Assembly: GCF_000813745.1 (NCBI RefSeq)
Contig: NZ_JWLC01000011.1
Span: 87,418 to 151,417, forward strand
Length of the DNA: 64,000 bases
From: Leisingera sp. ANG-M1
GTDB lineage: Bacteria > Pseudomonadota > Alphaproteobacteria > Rhodobacterales > Rhodobacteraceae
Reading direction: 5' to 3'
The position numbers and the translations under genes are program-made. Below, one piece after another: positions 1 to 9,124 of this stretch; position 1 is the stretch's first letter, and each line of letters begins with the position of its first letter. The notes beneath the pieces are model-generated. The model saw only the letters and a program-made list of their open reading frames with translations. It made no database searches and was not told where the DNA came from.

Positions 1-1
1 G

Positions 2-355
2 GGATCCGGCGGCACCAAGGGCTCCGGCGGCACCAGGGGTTCGGGTGGAACCAAGGGCTGCGGAACCAAGGGCCATCACGGCAAGAAGCATTGGTGGTAC
101 CGCGAAGAGGATGACTGGAACGACGGCTCTGGCGGCACGCGCGGTTCTGGCGGTTCCGGAGGCACCCGCGGGTCTGGCGGCTCCGGCGGAACCCATGGCT
201 GCGGCACCGGCACCCGGGGCTCCGGCACTGGCGGTTCCGGGACCGGCGGCACCAAAGGCAGCGGCGGCACCAAGGGCTCCGGCGGCACAAAGGGTTCCGG
301 TGGAACCAAAGGCACTGGCGGCACCAAAGGGACCGGCGGCGACGGCGGCAATACC
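2..355 (+). repeat. Tandem GSGGTK-type codon repeats
   Basis: Imperfect 15-18 base units such as GGCTCCGGCGGCACCAAG recur through this stretch and encode the Gly-Ser-Gly-Gly-Thr-Lys/Arg units of the partial protein. Such repeats are prone to copy-number change and assembly error. Confidence 0.7.
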
Positions 356-1042
356 GGCGGCGACAAGACTTCGGTCTTCTTCGAGATCGGCGGCAACGGC
401 GATCCGAGCGTCACTGTCGAAGTCCTGCAGACCCCGGAAAACCAGCTGTTCATCAAGCTGCAGCCCACCTCCTTTGACGGCGAGGTCGCAGATATCGACG
501 GGGTGTTCTTCAACTTCGCGAATGAAGCCAAGCTCGATGGGCTGAACTTCTTCCCGGATGAGAACGCTTTGCCGGTCACTGGCCATGAGGCCAATGCAAA
601 TGCAGTCAACCAGCTAGACGACGGCGCCACAGTGCCGGAAAACTTTGACGCGATGGTGCAATTCGGCCAGGTGCCGGACAGCACTGACGGCACCGTCAAC
701 GCTGCCAACTTCACTCTGTGGTCCGATGCCGGGCTGTCGCTCGAGGATATCGACCTCAGCAGCATGTCGCTGGTGGTGAGCAATCCGGACGGCTCGCAAG
801 AGGTTCTGGAGGGCGGCTATGATCCGGCGGCGGCGGCCAGCACCGGTACAGGCTATGCCAATGGCGGGGTGACCGGAGACGGGCTCAGCAACTGGTATGA
901 CGCCAATCTGGCGGACCAGTTCAGCGGCAGCTCAGAGCCCGGCACCGAGGACATCATGGCGCTGATGAACCAGCCGGTGGGCGGCACCATGCCCGGCACC
1001 GGCGCCAGCGGCGGCACCGGCGAGATCTACGACCTCGCCTGA
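2..1042 (+). CDS. Gly/Thr/Lys-repeat protein, 5' end outside window
   Basis: The frame is open from base 2 to the stop at 1042, so the gene starts upstream of the window. The first ~115 visible residues are low-complexity copies of Gly-Ser-Gly-Gly-Thr-Lys/Arg, interrupted once by a His/Lys/Trp/acidic stretch (codons near bases 80-120). The remaining ~230 residues are a non-repetitive acidic region (many Asp, Asn, Gly, few Lys) with no motif I recognise. Composition suggests a surface or secreted protein; no signal peptide can be judged because the N-terminus is missing. A strong terminator follows. Function unknown; the open frame itself is clear. Confidence 0.75.
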   Translation, partial: GSGGTKGSGGTRGSGGTKGCGTKGHHGKKHWWYREEDDWNDGSGGTRGSGGSGGTRGSGGSGGTHGCGTGTRGSGTGGSGTGGTKGSGGTKGSGGTKGSGGTKGTGGTKGTGGDGGNTGGDKTSVFFEIGGNGDPSVTVEVLQTPENQLFIKLQPTSFDGEVADIDGVFFNFANEAKLDGLNFFPDENALPVTGHEANANAVNQLDDGATVPENFDAMVQFGQVPDSTDGTVNAANFTLWSDAGLSLEDIDLSSMSLVVSNPDGSQEVLEGGYDPAAAASTGTGYANGGVTGDGLSNWYDANLADQFSGSSEPGTEDIMALMNQPVGGTMPGTGASGGTGEIYDLA

Positions 1043-1067
1043 GCTCAAGCGGTTCTGTGAACACCAA

Positions 1068-1096
1068 AGAGGGCGCCTGCGGGTGCCCTCTCTTTT
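1068..1096 (+). terminator. Rho-independent terminator
   Basis: Stem AGAGGGCGCC pairs with GGTGCCCTCT (one G-T pair) around a short GC loop and is followed by CTTTT. It ends the Gly-rich gene on the plus strand and abuts the stop codon of the convergent LysR gene, so it may serve both. Confidence 0.75.
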
Positions 1097-2010
1097 CATT
1101 TCCGCAGCAAGTAGTCCGGCACGATCTTTCCCGCCTCCTGCAGCAGCCAGGCCGCCACCCGTTTGGTAAGCGGCCGCGCGGCTTCCAGAGCACTTGCTTG
1201 CAGCCCGTGGAACTTGCCCGGCAGCCGCTTTCCCGGCTGGATTTCCTGCAGTTCGCCTGCCTTGATTGCTGCATTGGCAAAGGGATGCGCCACCAGCGCG
1301 GCACCGGCCCCGGTGCGGGCCAAGTCCAGGGCGGCGGCCATAGAGTTCACCTGCAGTACCCGCCCGTCCAGCCGCATCTGGCCGCCGGTGGCGGCGCGCC
1401 AGGCGGGCCAGGTGCCGCGGGGCCCAGCAGTCTCGATCAGCACGCCGCGGCCCCAGTTTTCACCGTATTCGGCAAGGTAGGCTGGCGCGCAGACAGCCTG
1501 CAGGCTTTCGCGCACAAAAGGCAGGAAGGCGGAGCTGGCGGCCTGCTCGTAGGTGAACACCAGATCATCCCGCCCGCTGCGGCTGCCGCTGGCCTGGTAG
1601 TCGATGGTGAGGCTGATCTCGGCCTCGGGGATATCCGCCATCAGCCGCCGCAGCCGCGGCATTACCCAAAGGCTGGCGAAGGTGGGAGAATAGCAGCCGA
1701 TGCTGACCACATTGCGGCGCGAGCCGGTGAACAGCCGCGAGGTGGAGACCGACAGCGCCTGCAAGGCGTCGGCCACATGCGGGTGATAGGCCAGGCCTTC
1801 GTCGGTCAGCACCACATGGCGGCCGCGGCGTTCGAACAGCGCCGCATCCAGCGCCTGCTCCAGCTTGCGGATCTGGATCGAGATCGCGCCTTGGGTCAGC
1901 TGCAGTTCCTCGGCCGCCTTGGTGAAGTTCCGGTGCCGGGCGGCAGCGTCAAAGGCAGCCAGCCACGATAGATTGAGATTCGAGTCACTCCACACCGCGG
2001 GCCGTCCCAT
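1096..2010 (-). CDS. LysR-family transcriptional regulator
   Basis: 304 aa, the usual LysR length. An N-terminal winged HTH (roughly residues 10-70) has the typical pattern AARHRNFTKAAEEL, then LTQGAISIQIRKLE. The effector-binding domain follows (about 95-300). The GcvA-like features are the short N-terminus and the LQVNSMAAALDLARTGAGAALV segment. The frame is open further upstream (to 2352), but the ATG at 2010 puts the HTH at its normal place; the upstream part would be non-homologous. The gene is divergent from the peptide-type ABC transporter, so it probably controls it. Inducer unknown. Confidence 0.9.
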   Translation of the reverse strand: MGRPAVWSDSNLNLSWLAAFDAAARHRNFTKAAEELQLTQGAISIQIRKLEQALDAALFERRGRHVVLTDEGLAYHPHVADALQALSVSTSRLFTGSRRNVVSIGCYSPTFASLWVMPRLRRLMADIPEAEISLTIDYQASGSRSGRDDLVFTYEQAASSAFLPFVRESLQAVCAPAYLAEYGENWGRGVLIETAGPRGTWPAWRAATGGQMRLDGRVLQVNSMAAALDLARTGAGAALVAHPFANAAIKAGELQEIQPGKRLPGKFHGLQASALEAARPLTKRVAAWLLQEAGKIVPDYLLRK

Positions 2011-2278
2011 TAATAATTTCGCATCTAGCGATGAAAATACCCGCGCCAAACCCCGTTTTGACAGGGGGTGAGTGTGAAGCTTTTGTGAATTTATTGAAGG
2101 CCTTAGCAGCGCCGAACTGCGCAACGCCTTGAAAACAAGGGGCTTGAGGCGCTGCCTGCTGCCGGCGCACCTGAAGCCCCCCTGCCCCGTCACAAATCTG
2201 TCACCGCTTCCGGCAATCCCCTGCGGCAGGCAATCACGCCACCACTTATTCCAGCGGGCCACGCCCCAAGGTAGACCC
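2011..2278. promoter_or_regulatory. Divergent intergenic region, LysR / ABC transporter
   Basis: The 268 bases between the two divergent start codons contain no convincing gene and are the natural place for both promoters and a LysR binding site. I could not pick a single unambiguous T-N11-A operator. Confidence 0.4.
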
Positions 2279-3775
2279 ATGAAAAAGCCGCTTTTGCTTA
2301 CCGCTGCCATCGCCATGGCCAGCTCTGCCGCCACCGCCGAAACCCTGCGCATCCCGCATGAGCTGGGCTATGGCGGCTCGGAATCGATCGACCCGATCTC
2401 GCCGCAGCGCTTCTATGAAGCGATCCAGAACGTCTATTCCCGCCTGGTCCGCCAGGGCGAGGACGGCCGCCCCTCCGCCGATCTGGCGCTGGAATGGTCG
2501 GCCACCCCGGACGCCAAGGAGTGGACCTTCAAGCTGCGCCCGGGCGTGACCTTCCACAACGGCAATGCTTTCACCGCCGAGGATGTTGCGTTTTCGCTGA
2601 TGCGCACCCAGTCCGAGACCATCGACAGCCCGACCAAAGGCGTGATGGAAGTGATCGACCACGTCGAAGTGGTGGATGAGCTGACCGCCAAGGTGGTGCT
2701 GAAACAGACCCACGCCGACTTCCCGCTGCTGGTGATGGACTACCGCATCAAGATGCTCGACGCCGAGACCTGCAATGGCGACCTGGACGCGCTGTGCGAA
2801 AGCGGCATAGGCACCGGCCCGTTCCAGCTGGTGGATTACGACCCGCTGGGCACCACGACGCTCAAGCGTTTCGGCAACTACTATGGCGGCACAGTTGGCA
2901 CCGAAAACATGGAGCTGATCGCGATTGCGGATCAGGACGCCCGTGTGGCGGCGCTGCAGGCCGGTCAGATCGACTTTATCTATGCGCTGTCGGCCGAGCA
3001 GGTTCCGCTGTTTGAGGGCAACCCCAACTTCACCGTGCAGTCGGTTCCCACCGGCCGCTGGGTTGGCCTGGTGATGAACACCCAAACCGAGCCTTTCAAC
3101 GACCCGCGCGTGCGCAAAGCGATCCGCATGTCGGCTGACCGCGACGCCCTGGGCAAGCTGGTCTATGGCAAGGACGGCTATATTACCTCCTGCGACCACC
3201 CGGTCTGGTCCGGCGACCAGTACCGTACCGAGATCGACTGTGCCCGCGACATCGAAGGCGCTAAGGCGCTGCTGGCCGAGGCCGGTTACGCTGAAGGCCT
3301 GACCGTTGAGCTGTTCGTCTCCGACATTTCCGAAGGTGCGGTGAAGATGGCCGAGGTTCTGCAGAACCAAGCCAAGGACGCAGGCATCAAGATCGAGCTG
3401 GTTCCGGCGCCCTCCGACGGCTACTGGGGCGACGTGTGGATGAAGGAAGCCTTCTTTGCCACCGGCTGGTCGCAGCGCCCGGCGGATCAGATCCTCAATG
3501 AGGCCTACCGCTCCACCGCGGCCTGGAACGAGACCGCCTGGAACAGCGGCGACTTCGACGCCAAGCTGGACGCGGCCCGCGCCGAGCTGGACTTTGACAA
3601 GCGCAAGGCCCTCTACGGTGAGCTGCAGAAAGAACTGTGGGAAACCGGCGGCTCCTTCATTCCGGTCCACCTGAACACTGTCCGCGCCTTCAGCTCCAAG
3701 CTGTCGGGCATCGAAGCAGTCGAGGACTTCTCGATCCGCTATGAGGACGTGGTTAAGGCCGGCTCCGGCTCCTAA
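2279..3775 (+). CDS. ABC transporter periplasmic binding protein, peptide/nickel family (SBP_bac_5)
   Basis: 498 aa. The N-terminus is a Sec signal peptide (Lys-Lys, hydrophobic core, Ala-Thr-Ala-Glu cleavage area near residue 20). The family signature is seen near residue 90 as FKLRPGVTFHNGNAFTAEDV. It is the first gene of a five-component importer and would capture a peptide-like solute in the periplasm for the permeases that follow. The frame is open upstream to 2129, but the ATG at 2279 has an AAGG site and gives a clean signal peptide. Substrate (dipeptide, oligopeptide, opine or other) cannot be told from sequence alone. Confidence 0.9.
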   Translation: MKKPLLLTAAIAMASSAATAETLRIPHELGYGGSESIDPISPQRFYEAIQNVYSRLVRQGEDGRPSADLALEWSATPDAKEWTFKLRPGVTFHNGNAFTAEDVAFSLMRTQSETIDSPTKGVMEVIDHVEVVDELTAKVVLKQTHADFPLLVMDYRIKMLDAETCNGDLDALCESGIGTGPFQLVDYDPLGTTTLKRFGNYYGGTVGTENMELIAIADQDARVAALQAGQIDFIYALSAEQVPLFEGNPNFTVQSVPTGRWVGLVMNTQTEPFNDPRVRKAIRMSADRDALGKLVYGKDGYITSCDHPVWSGDQYRTEIDCARDIEGAKALLAEAGYAEGLTVELFVSDISEGAVKMAEVLQNQAKDAGIKIELVPAPSDGYWGDVWMKEAFFATGWSQRPADQILNEAYRSTAAWNETAWNSGDFDAKLDAARAELDFDKRKALYGELQKELWETGGSFIPVHLNTVRAFSSKLSGIEAVEDFSIRYEDVVKAGSGS

Positions 3776-3784
3776 GCGATAATC

Positions 3785-3804
3785 AAAGGGGCGTCTCCCC
3801 CTTT
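3785..3804 (+). terminator. Intra-operon hairpin
   Basis: AAAGGGG pairs with CCCCTTT over a 6-base loop, just after the binding-protein stop codon. There is no long T tail beyond the stem. It is probably an attenuating or mRNA-stabilising hairpin that lets the binding protein be made in excess over the membrane subunits. Confidence 0.55.
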
Positions 3805-3873
3805 CAAACTGGCGCGGCCTGCCCCCCACGATCTGCAGGCCGCGCCGCTTTCTTTTCCGGAAAGGGCCAGCCA

Positions 3874-4824
3874 ATGCCATCCCTGATCCTGCGCCGCTTC
3901 GGCTTTGCGGCCTTCACCATCGGTTTTGTGTCGATTGTCATGTTCGCCGCTGTCGAGGCGCTGCCCGGCAATGTCTGCACCTCCTTCCTGCAGCGGTTTG
4001 CCCAGGGCCCTCGGCTGGAGCGCTGCATTGAGCAGCAGGGGCTGGACCGTTCCGCCCTGGCCCGTTACGGCGATTGGGTCGCCGGGGCTGCGCAAGGCGA
4101 TTTCGGCTATTCACTGAAGAAGCGCAAACCGATCAACGAACTGATCTGGGAACGCTTCCGCAACACCGCCCTGCTGGGCGGGCTGGCGGCACTGCTGGCC
4201 ATTCCCTTCGCTATCTTCCTGGGCATCGCTGCCGGGGTCAGGCGGGACAGGCCTTTGGACCTGTCGCTGTCCGGCGCCGCAATGCTTGCGATGACAGTCC
4301 CTGAGTTCGTGACCGCCACCGCGCTGATCTATGTTTTCGCCATCTCGCTGCAGTGGTTCCCGGCTGTGACGATCGTCTCCCCTGGCGCCGGTTTCCTGCA
4401 GATGCTGCCCAACATCGTGCTGCCGGTCATTGTGCTGAGCGCGGTGCTGATCGCCCATATCATGCGGATGATGCGGGCCTCGGTGATTGACGTGATGGCG
4501 TCCGACTATGTGCAGATGGCGCGGCTCAAGGGCGTGCCGGAGCGCCAGATCATCTGGAAGCACGTGGTGCCGAACGCGATGATCCCGGCGCTGAATGTGA
4601 TCGCGCTGACCATCGCCTGGCTGCTGGCCGGTGTGGTGGTGGTCGAGAAAGTCTTCAACTACCCGGGGCTTGGCACGCTGATGATCCAGGCGATCTATGA
4701 CCGCGACCTGCCGATGGTGCAGGCCATCGCGCTGATCTTTTCCGTCATTTATGTGGGGGTGAATCTGCTGGCAGACCTTACCGCACTCGCCCTGGACCCG
4801 CGGCTGCGCCGGAAAGGGCACTGA
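3874..4824 (+). CDS. ABC transporter permease, DppB/OppB type
   Basis: 316 aa, with about six membrane segments; the first is residues 7-27. The cytoplasmic EAA loop, which docks the ATPase, is recognisable near residue 210 as YVQMARLKGVPERQIIWKHV. The C-terminal part ends in FNYPGLGTL, typical of DppB. It lies between the binding-protein gene and the second permease, one base before the latter, so the two are translated together. It forms the inner-membrane channel with the next protein. Confidence 0.93.
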   Translation: MPSLILRRFGFAAFTIGFVSIVMFAAVEALPGNVCTSFLQRFAQGPRLERCIEQQGLDRSALARYGDWVAGAAQGDFGYSLKKRKPINELIWERFRNTALLGGLAALLAIPFAIFLGIAAGVRRDRPLDLSLSGAAMLAMTVPEFVTATALIYVFAISLQWFPAVTIVSPGAGFLQMLPNIVLPVIVLSAVLIAHIMRMMRASVIDVMASDYVQMARLKGVPERQIIWKHVVPNAMIPALNVIALTIAWLLAGVVVVEKVFNYPGLGTLMIQAIYDRDLPMVQAIALIFSVIYVGVNLLADLTALALDPRLRRKGH

Positions 4825-4825
4825 T

Positions 4826-5668
4826 ATGCTGAAACTGCTTGCAACCATCGCCTCGAAACCTTCCGGCGCGCTTGGCCTCGGCCTCACCCTGTTTCACCTG
4901 GCGCTGGCGGTGCTGGCGCCCTGGATTGCGCCGTTCGACCCGACCGCACAGAACGCCGACGCGATCCTGCTAGCGCCCAATGCCACCCACCTCATGGGCA
5001 CCGACACGCTGGGCCGCGACGTGTTTTCGCGCGTGGTCCATGGCGGGCGGTTGGCGATTGCGGTGACCTTCACTGCCGCTGTGATCGCCACCCTCTGGGG
5101 CGGTTTTGCCGGCATCTTCTTTGGCACCGTGGGCGGCCGGGTGGATGAATACTCCATGCGTATCGTCGATGCCTTCCTGTCGATGCCGTGGCTGCTGTTC
5201 CTCTTGCTGATCATCTCGATCGGCGGTGCCGGGCCGCTGACCATCATCCCGAATTTGGGCTTTTTCTATGGCGTCGCCGTGCTGCGGGTGGTGCGCGGTG
5301 CGGCGATGCAGGTATCCGCCCGCGACTTTGTCACCGCCGCCAAGGCACGGGGCGAGGCCCTGTGGCCAATCCTGACGCGTGAGATGTTCCCGAACCTCTC
5401 GGACATCCTACTGGTTGAGGGTGCGATGCGCTGGAGCTGGATGCTGCTGGCCTTCTCCTCGCTGTCGTTCCTTGGCTTCGGGGCAACCCCGCCGACGCCC
5501 GACTGGGGCCTGATGGTGGCGCAGGAGCGCGGGCTGCTGAGCACCGCACCCTGGGGCGTGTTCTGGCCCTGCGTCGCGCTGAGCTCGCTGATTATCGGGA
5601 TCAACCTGCTGGCGGACGCCGTGGGCAAAGCCCTGGGCCTGGACCGCGCAACCGCTGTCGCCGTCTGA
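4826..5668 (+). CDS. ABC transporter permease, DppC/OppC type
   Basis: 280 aa. The N-terminal segment has the DppC pattern LAPWIAPFDPTAQN and then HLMGTDTLGRDVFSRVVHGG, which is diagnostic of this permease class. About six membrane helices follow, with an EAA-type loop near residues 165-185 (ARDFVTAAKARGEA). It pairs with the preceding permease. The fused ATPase gene starts 22 bases downstream after a GGAGGAAA site. Confidence 0.93.
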   Translation: MLKLLATIASKPSGALGLGLTLFHLALAVLAPWIAPFDPTAQNADAILLAPNATHLMGTDTLGRDVFSRVVHGGRLAIAVTFTAAVIATLWGGFAGIFFGTVGGRVDEYSMRIVDAFLSMPWLLFLLLIISIGGAGPLTIIPNLGFFYGVAVLRVVRGAAMQVSARDFVTAAKARGEALWPILTREMFPNLSDILLVEGAMRWSWMLLAFSSLSFLGFGATPPTPDWGLMVAQERGLLSTAPWGVFWPCVALSSLIIGINLLADAVGKALGLDRATAVAV

Positions 5669-5690
5669 GGGGCCGTGTGGAGGAAACACC

Positions 5691-7724
5691 ATGACCGAAC
5701 CATTGATCAAGATCGAAGACCTGTCCCTGGGGTTCACCGCCAAGGACGGCCGCCAGGCGCCGATCCTGCGCGGCCTTTCGCTGGAGCTGGCGCCGGGCGA
5801 AACCCTGGGCATCGTCGGCGAGAGCGGCTCCGGCAAATCCACCGTGGCGCTGGCGATGATGGGCTACCTGAAACCCGGCCTCTCGGTGTTCCGCGGGCGG
5901 GCGGTGTTTGACGGCAACGACATGTTTGCCCTGCCTGAGAAAGAGCGGACAAGCTTGCGCGGCTCGTCCATTGCGCTGATCCCGCAGAACGCGGGCCAGG
6001 CGCTGACGCCGACGCTGAAGATCGGCCAGCAGATCGACGAGGCGCTGCGGCTGCACACGGCGCTGAACGCCGATGAGCGCAAGATCAAAGTGCTGGAGCT
6101 GTTGAACCGGGTACGCCTGCCCAGCCCTGAGGACATCGCCGAACGCTATCCGCATGAGCTATCGGGCGGCCAGCAGCAGCGCGCTGCTGTCGCCATGGCG
6201 TTGGCAGGCAACGCCAAGGCGCTGCTGCTGGATGAGCCGACCACCGGCCTGGATGTGACCACCCAGGCCCATATCCTGGAGTTCCTGCGCAGCCTTGCCA
6301 AGGAACTGGGGGTGGCGATGATCTATGTGAGCCACGACCTGGGCGTGATTGCCCGCGTCGCCGACCGGGTGGCGGTGATGTATGCCGGCATGCTGGTCGA
6401 GGAAGGCCCGACGCGGGACGTGCTGCGGGCGCCGAACCATCCCTATACCCGGGGGCTTCTGGCCTCGATCCCGCGGCTGGGCGAGCCGGGCATTCCCGCC
6501 TCGATGCCCGGCGTGCCGCCTGCCGTCGGTTCAGAGCTGACCGCCTGCGCCTTTGCGGACCGCTGCCCGCAGGTGCGGCCGCATTGCAAGGACGGTGTGC
6601 CAGTGCTGGAGCCCCGCGGCGAATGTCAGGTGCGCTGCCCCTTTGCAGGTGAACCGGCGCCGGATCATCTCAGCACCCTGCGCGAACCGCAAGTGCGGGA
6701 GGCGCGCGCGCTGGAGCTGCAGGATGTCGCCATCAGCTATCACAAGCCCGGCTTCATGAACCGCTGGCTGAAGAAGCCGGAGCCCGCCCCCACCGTGGAT
6801 CGTGCTGGCTTCGTGCTGAAGAAAGGCGAGACGCTGGGGCTGGTCGGTGAATCGGGTTCGGGCAAATCCACCATCCTGCGCGCCATTGCCGGCCTCGCGG
6901 GCACCCGCAAGGGTTCGGTGACCTTGGGCGATGGAGAGAGCCTGAATGCGCCGGTGGCGGGCCGCAACCGCGAGACGCTGCGCCGGGTGCAGATGATCTT
7001 TCAGAACGCCGACGCCTCACTCAATCCGCGCCAGAGCATCGGCGAGATCCTGATGGCGCCGCTAAAGCTGTACTTCGGCCTCAAAGGCGCGGAGGCGCAG
7101 GCGCGGGCCGAGGCGCTCTTGGAGGCCGTGCGCTTGCCTGCGCGCTATATGTCGCACTTTCCTGGACAGTTGTCAGGGGGCGAGAAGCAGCGGGTCGGGG
7201 TGGCCCGGGCCTTTGCCGCCAATCCCGAGGTCACGCTCTGCGATGAGGTGACCAGCGCGCTGGATGTTTCGGTTCAAGCAGCGGCACTGGCGCTGCTGAC
7301 GCGGCTGCAAAGGGAGAACGGGTCCTCCTATATCTTCGTCAGCCACGATCTGGCGGTGGTGCGCGCTGTCTCGGACCGGGTGGCGGTCCTGTACCAGGGG
7401 CGGATTTGCGAGAGCGGCCCGGCGGAGCAGGTCTATGCGCCGCCCTATCACCCCTACACTCAGACGCTGATGGGCGCGGTGCTGGAGCCCGATCCGGATA
7501 CCGCCCCTACCCTCCTGGCCAATGACATGAGCGAAAAAGCCCCGCCGGCCACCGGCTGCCCGTTCCAGCGCCGCTGCGCCAAACGGATCGGGTCTATCTG
7601 TGATACAATGGTGCCGCCCGCGCAGGAATTGGCGGACGGGCATGTCATCCACTGCCATATCCGGATGAGCGCTGCCGGGTGTCAAGAAGCGGCCGCGGTG
7701 CCCGAATTGATGCCTGCCGAGTGA
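5691..7724 (+). CDS. Fused double ATP-binding protein of the peptide-type ABC transporter (DppD-DppF)
   Basis: 677 aa containing two complete ABC domains, so one chain replaces the usual separate D and F subunits. Domain 1: Walker A GESGSGKST at residues 43-51, signature LSGGQQQR near 155, Walker B LLLDEPTTGLD. Domain 2: Walker A near residue 386, signature LSGGEKQRVG, Walker B TLCDEVTSALD. Each domain ends in the oligopeptide-transporter C-terminal extension with clustered Cys (CAFADRCPQVRPHC and CPFQRRCAKRIGSIC), which in this family can bind an Fe-S cluster. It energises import by the two permeases. Confidence 0.94.
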   Translation: MTEPLIKIEDLSLGFTAKDGRQAPILRGLSLELAPGETLGIVGESGSGKSTVALAMMGYLKPGLSVFRGRAVFDGNDMFALPEKERTSLRGSSIALIPQNAGQALTPTLKIGQQIDEALRLHTALNADERKIKVLELLNRVRLPSPEDIAERYPHELSGGQQQRAAVAMALAGNAKALLLDEPTTGLDVTTQAHILEFLRSLAKELGVAMIYVSHDLGVIARVADRVAVMYAGMLVEEGPTRDVLRAPNHPYTRGLLASIPRLGEPGIPASMPGVPPAVGSELTACAFADRCPQVRPHCKDGVPVLEPRGECQVRCPFAGEPAPDHLSTLREPQVREARALELQDVAISYHKPGFMNRWLKKPEPAPTVDRAGFVLKKGETLGLVGESGSGKSTILRAIAGLAGTRKGSVTLGDGESLNAPVAGRNRETLRRVQMIFQNADASLNPRQSIGEILMAPLKLYFGLKGAEAQARAEALLEAVRLPARYMSHFPGQLSGGEKQRVGVARAFAANPEVTLCDEVTSALDVSVQAAALALLTRLQRENGSSYIFVSHDLAVVRAVSDRVAVLYQGRICESGPAEQVYAPPYHPYTQTLMGAVLEPDPDTAPTLLANDMSEKAPPATGCPFQRRCAKRIGSICDTMVPPAQELADGHVIHCHIRMSAAGCQEAAAVPELMPAE

Positions 7725-7740
7725 CCGCTGGTCCGCTGCC

Positions 7741-8859
7741 TCAGGGCAGCGGATCCGTTTTGAACATGCGGATTTTCAGGCCGCCATGGGCGACCGGGGC
7801 GCCAAAGGGCAGAAACGGCAGGTTGGTGGCCTTGGCCAGGGAGGTTTCCGAAGTGACGATCCCCACGCGCCAGCCGGAGAACCGCTCCATCAGCACCTGC
7901 CCCAAGGCGCCGTAGAGGGCGTAGAGCAGTTTCTTGTTGCCGATCCGGGCGCCGTAGGGCGGGTTGACGATCACCAGGCCCGGCCGGCCGTCCGGGCTCT
8001 GCAGATCACTGACCGCGGCCTGGGCAAAGCGGGTGTTCTCCGCCACGCCAGCGCGGTCTGCGTTGGCGGCGGACATCTCCGCCGCGCCTGCGTTGCGGTC
8101 GGAGCCGTGGAACAGCAGATCCGTTTCGCGTGGTTCCCCCTGCTGTTTCATGCCTTCCCAAGCAGCGGCGTCAAAAGTGGCCAGCTTTTCAAAGGCAAAG
8201 CTGCGGCTGCGGCCGGGCAGCAGACCTTTGGCGATCTCGGCGGCCTCGATCACAAAAGTGCCGGAGCCGCACATAGGGTCCACCACCGGCTCAGTCCCGT
8301 CAAAGCCGCATTCGCGCAGGAACAGGGCTGTCAGGTTCTCGCGCATCGGCGCCTTGCCGACGGCGGATTTGTGGCCGCGCTTGTGCAGACCCTCGCCGGA
8401 GGTATCGACGCTGAAGACGCAGAGGTTGTCCTCGATGCGCAGCTTCACCGTCAGCTCCGCGTCCTTGGTGACCGGCGCGCCGAGGGTCTCGGCGATCGCC
8501 TTTTCCACCCGCTGAGCGGCAGCGCCGGCGTGGTAGATCTTGGACTTCTTGTTGGTGGCAACCTCGACCTTCACCGGCACATCCGGGCGCAGCACATCAC
8601 CCCAGGGGAACTTGCGCGACCGCTTGTCGAGCTGCGCCAGATGGAAGGCGCGGAACTCGCCGATCCGGGCCAGCACCCGGGCTGCACCGCGCAAGGAGAG
8701 ATTGGCGCGCCAGACCTCGGACCAATTGCCCTGCACCGTGACCCCGCCAGGCACCGCCTTGGGGGCGGCAAAACCCAGTTCTTTGGCTTCAGCCAGCAGC
8801 GCCGGCTCCAGCCCCGGCGGCGCGGTCAGGAAGATCTCGAATGTGTTTTCAGCTGTCAT
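7741..8859 (-). CDS. THUMP-domain class I SAM-dependent RNA methyltransferase (RlmL N-half type)
   Basis: 372 aa. An N-terminal THUMP-like RNA-binding region (about 1-155) precedes a Rossmann methyltransferase domain. The SAM-binding segment VDPMCGSGTFVIEAAEIAKG and the catalytic NPPYG at residue 299 mark an N-methyltransferase of the RlmL/Trm14 type that modifies guanosine in rRNA or tRNA. The start at 8859 has an AAGGAGG site directly upstream; the frame extends a further nine codons without one. It faces the peptide transporter operon tail to tail, 16 bases apart. Exact target nucleotide is not readable from sequence. Confidence 0.88.
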   Translation of the reverse strand: MTAENTFEIFLTAPPGLEPALLAEAKELGFAAPKAVPGGVTVQGNWSEVWRANLSLRGAARVLARIGEFRAFHLAQLDKRSRKFPWGDVLRPDVPVKVEVATNKKSKIYHAGAAAQRVEKAIAETLGAPVTKDAELTVKLRIEDNLCVFSVDTSGEGLHKRGHKSAVGKAPMRENLTALFLRECGFDGTEPVVDPMCGSGTFVIEAAEIAKGLLPGRSRSFAFEKLATFDAAAWEGMKQQGEPRETDLLFHGSDRNAGAAEMSAANADRAGVAENTRFAQAAVSDLQSPDGRPGLVIVNPPYGARIGNKKLLYALYGALGQVLMERFSGWRVGIVTSETSLAKATNLPFLPFGAPVAHGGLKIRMFKTDPLP

Positions 8860-9124
8860 GCCCGCCTCCTTAGCTGCAAAGCGCAAGCGCGGCGACCGCT
8901 TTCTTGCGCCCTGAAACCGTAAAAATTCCGCTGCGTCACAAGGCCGGGCAATGCAGCAGCACCACCTGCCTCACGCGCAAACGAAACAATTAAATGTTCA
9001 AAATCAATATATTAACAGTTACTAAAAAATTAGTTTGACAACAACTTCCAACCTATGAAAGCTCTAGGGCAGTCAGATGCAGCCAATGCACAACTGGCCT
9101 TTATTGACTTTCAGGGAGGGAAAG
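8860..9124. promoter_or_regulatory. AT-rich divergent promoter region before the glycerol-type transporter
   Basis: Between the divergent methyltransferase and binding-protein genes the sequence becomes strongly AT-rich (about 8985-9060). A TTGACA at 9035-9040 is a -35 candidate, but a well-spaced -10 element is not obvious (TATGAA follows after only 13 bases). No clear repressor operator was identified. Confidence 0.35.

Noticed and set aside
2-355. Collagen-like protein
   Set aside because: The repeat is GSGGTK, not Gly-X-Y with Pro; it cannot form a collagen helix.
9035-9059. TTGACA ... TATGAA promoter for the glycerol-type operon
   Set aside because: Spacing of 13 bases is too short for a sigma-70 promoter; only the region is listed.
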